From Mesaphorura yosii (Eukaryota > Arthropoda > Collembola > Poduromorpha > Tullbergiidae), in assembly GCA_009869945.1 (NCBI GenBank), contig WIXG01000038.1:248001-312000 (forward strand): a DNA stretch of 64,000 nucleotides. The letters run 5' to 3'. A program made the position numbers and the translations under genes. The notes below the pieces were generated by a model that had not been told where the DNA came from, did no database searches, and was given only the letters and a program-made list of their open reading frames with translations. Numbering within the stretch: position 1 is the stretch's first letter; the number at the start of each line of letters is the position of its first letter. Positions 62,527-64,000 of the stretch are shown here, in pieces.

Positions 62527-64000
62527 ATTCCGAGAAGTCAGACTAAAGCGTAAGAATCGGGTCAGTCGCGAATCATTTGCGATTTGCGAGGTTTCATATA
62601 TTCATGCATTCAGGCGGAAAATTTGGTTGCAAAACTACGAACGAATGACAGCGTAAAATTCCATGCTACATTTAAGCTTACCTCAAGTCAGCATTCCAAA
62701 TCCTTAATCTTTCTTGTCATCACATCGCTCGCTCTTGGACTCCCACGTATTTACCACGGACTCGGGAGACGCAGGTTCCAAGTTTTAAAACAAATGAACG
62801 ATGCACTGTAACGAGCTAGCGTAAAGCGCAATTCGTAAATGACCGTGCTATAACACCACAAACACGAAATTCGATACCGTGGCTAATGCTAAGTGAGTAC
62901 TCACATCACATCTGCAACGCGTCCATTCCAATACTGACGGGATGACTTCAAGAACGCGAACACGGATCTCAATACACTAAAACCTTGGCCAGTTGGCCCG
63001 TTAAAAAAAGTCTATGAGGTACTGTAATCGAATAAGTGAATCCGAATTATGTCAATAAATTTGATACTGTTATTGCCACCGATTCAATCGCAATAGCAGC
63101 GGCAGCACAAGCGTCAGCACCAGGATGGAGAGTTTCCTTTCCTCAAGTTTAGTAAACATCTAAAAATTGAGTGCGGCCAGAGTCGTGAGTTGTTGTCGTA
63201 CGAACTTGCGTTGACTTAATGAGAACAATAACATTAATACGTTCAACTGCACGGACACTTGCCAAAGATTATAAATAGACACGTACGCGTACTTTATATC
63301 CAACTATCTACTGCGTTACAGCGCAGGGGGCTTGAAAGAAGCGAACCCGTTACACGTCCGTGTACGAATCTTATGCAGACTCATGTGCAGATTTGAATTG
63401 AAGTCGGTCACCTAAGCAGCAATTACATTTGCCAAGGTTTAGATGCGAGAGCTGTCAAGAAATGCGTCGGTTCAGGTCCTAGTCGGCCTCGGCTGCCGTC
63501 ATCAACTTTTAACGTGGTGCATTTAATTTGTGAAAAAATTCCGACGCTAAAACGTCGATACTTATTATCCGTCCACGAGGAAGTACCTTGGCGCTATTTG
63601 CAATATTCGCTGTGTGAACAGGAAACCTCAAAGTGAATGAAATATAAGGCTGAATGTCAAGGCTTTGGACATCGACTAGAATCATATAATCTGGCTGCTG
63701 CTTTTGCTGGCCAGAGTATACCGCTCAATTCTAAGTTCATTGATTCGGTGACGAAAAAATTCTGTCGTCTCTCAAGAACTTGTTTCGCTTGAGAACTGGT
63801 AACTGCGAAGAATTGAAGACTGCTTTCGTACTGTGCAAAATCGGCTGGGCTTGATTGTGATTGCGCCCATTCAAAGATTCTAAGCACAGAATTGCGGTGT
63901 ATAATTACGTGGATTGACTTAACTTGTAATTATCTCATCTGACGTTAAGTCATAAACCGGTCGCTCTATTCGTTATTCCGTTTCTGGCGAGCAGCTCATT
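62527..64000. other. Intergenic, no supported gene
   Basis: Frames are short and without motifs. Nothing further is recognised up to the end of the window. Confidence 0.5.

Noticed and set aside
1-64000. CRISPR arrays, rRNA genes, prophage or operon-like gene clusters
   Set aside because: None seen. Regularly spaced identical repeats are absent, and all firm genes are intron-bearing animal genes.

Overview
The window reads as nuclear DNA of an invertebrate, most likely an arthropod. Genes are split by many short introns (about 50-90 nt) with GT-AG borders, 3' ends carry AATAAA signals, coding density is low, and no bacterial operon or RBS logic is visible. The gene set (bestrophin, BLTP3/UHRF1BP1, zinc M14 procarboxypeptidase, Y-family polymerase, dead-end-like RNA-binding protein) is animal. 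I cannot name the species. All exon models were built by eye from reading-frame phase, splice sites and family resemblance.

Layout. 1-6287: no supported gene. 6288-7568 (+): a six-exon gene for an unrecognised 161-residue protein. 9133-10035: two diverged copies of a repeat that holds a coding-like stretch on the minus strand. 10036-13499: no supported gene. 13589-15012 (-): two-exon Y-family DNA polymerase of the eta type, catalytic core only, with several substituted active-site residues. 17326-18704 (+): five-exon RRM-RRM-(dsRBD-like) protein with the DND1 (dead end) architecture, flanked by diverged copies of its own 3' flank. 19353-33487: a gene desert. 33488-33770 (+): possible very small two-exon gene. 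37714-43235 (-): a 16-exon BLTP3 (UHRF1BP1/SHIP164) bridge-like lipid transfer protein. 46413-47780 (+): relics of a C2H2 zinc-finger gene. 48026-50196 (+): 12-exon procarboxypeptidase of the A/B type with a TATA/initiator-like promoter. 50952-61330 (-): ten-exon bestrophin chloride channel, convergent with the carboxypeptidase. 62353-62526 (+): an orphan fragment resembling the C-terminus of AIR synthetase (PurM/GART).

The genes have unrelated jobs (DNA lesion bypass, germline RNA binding, lipid transfer, protein digestion, anion conductance), so this is ordinary chromosomal neighbourhood and not a pathway cluster. The most unusual points are the substitutions in the polymerase pocket, the DND1-like domain order, a tandem duplication that joins the 3' ends of the convergent carboxypeptidase and bestrophin genes and leaves an in-frame copy of part of the last bestrophin exon, and a short inverted-repeat transposon with a perfect 8-bp target duplication in bestrophin intron 1.
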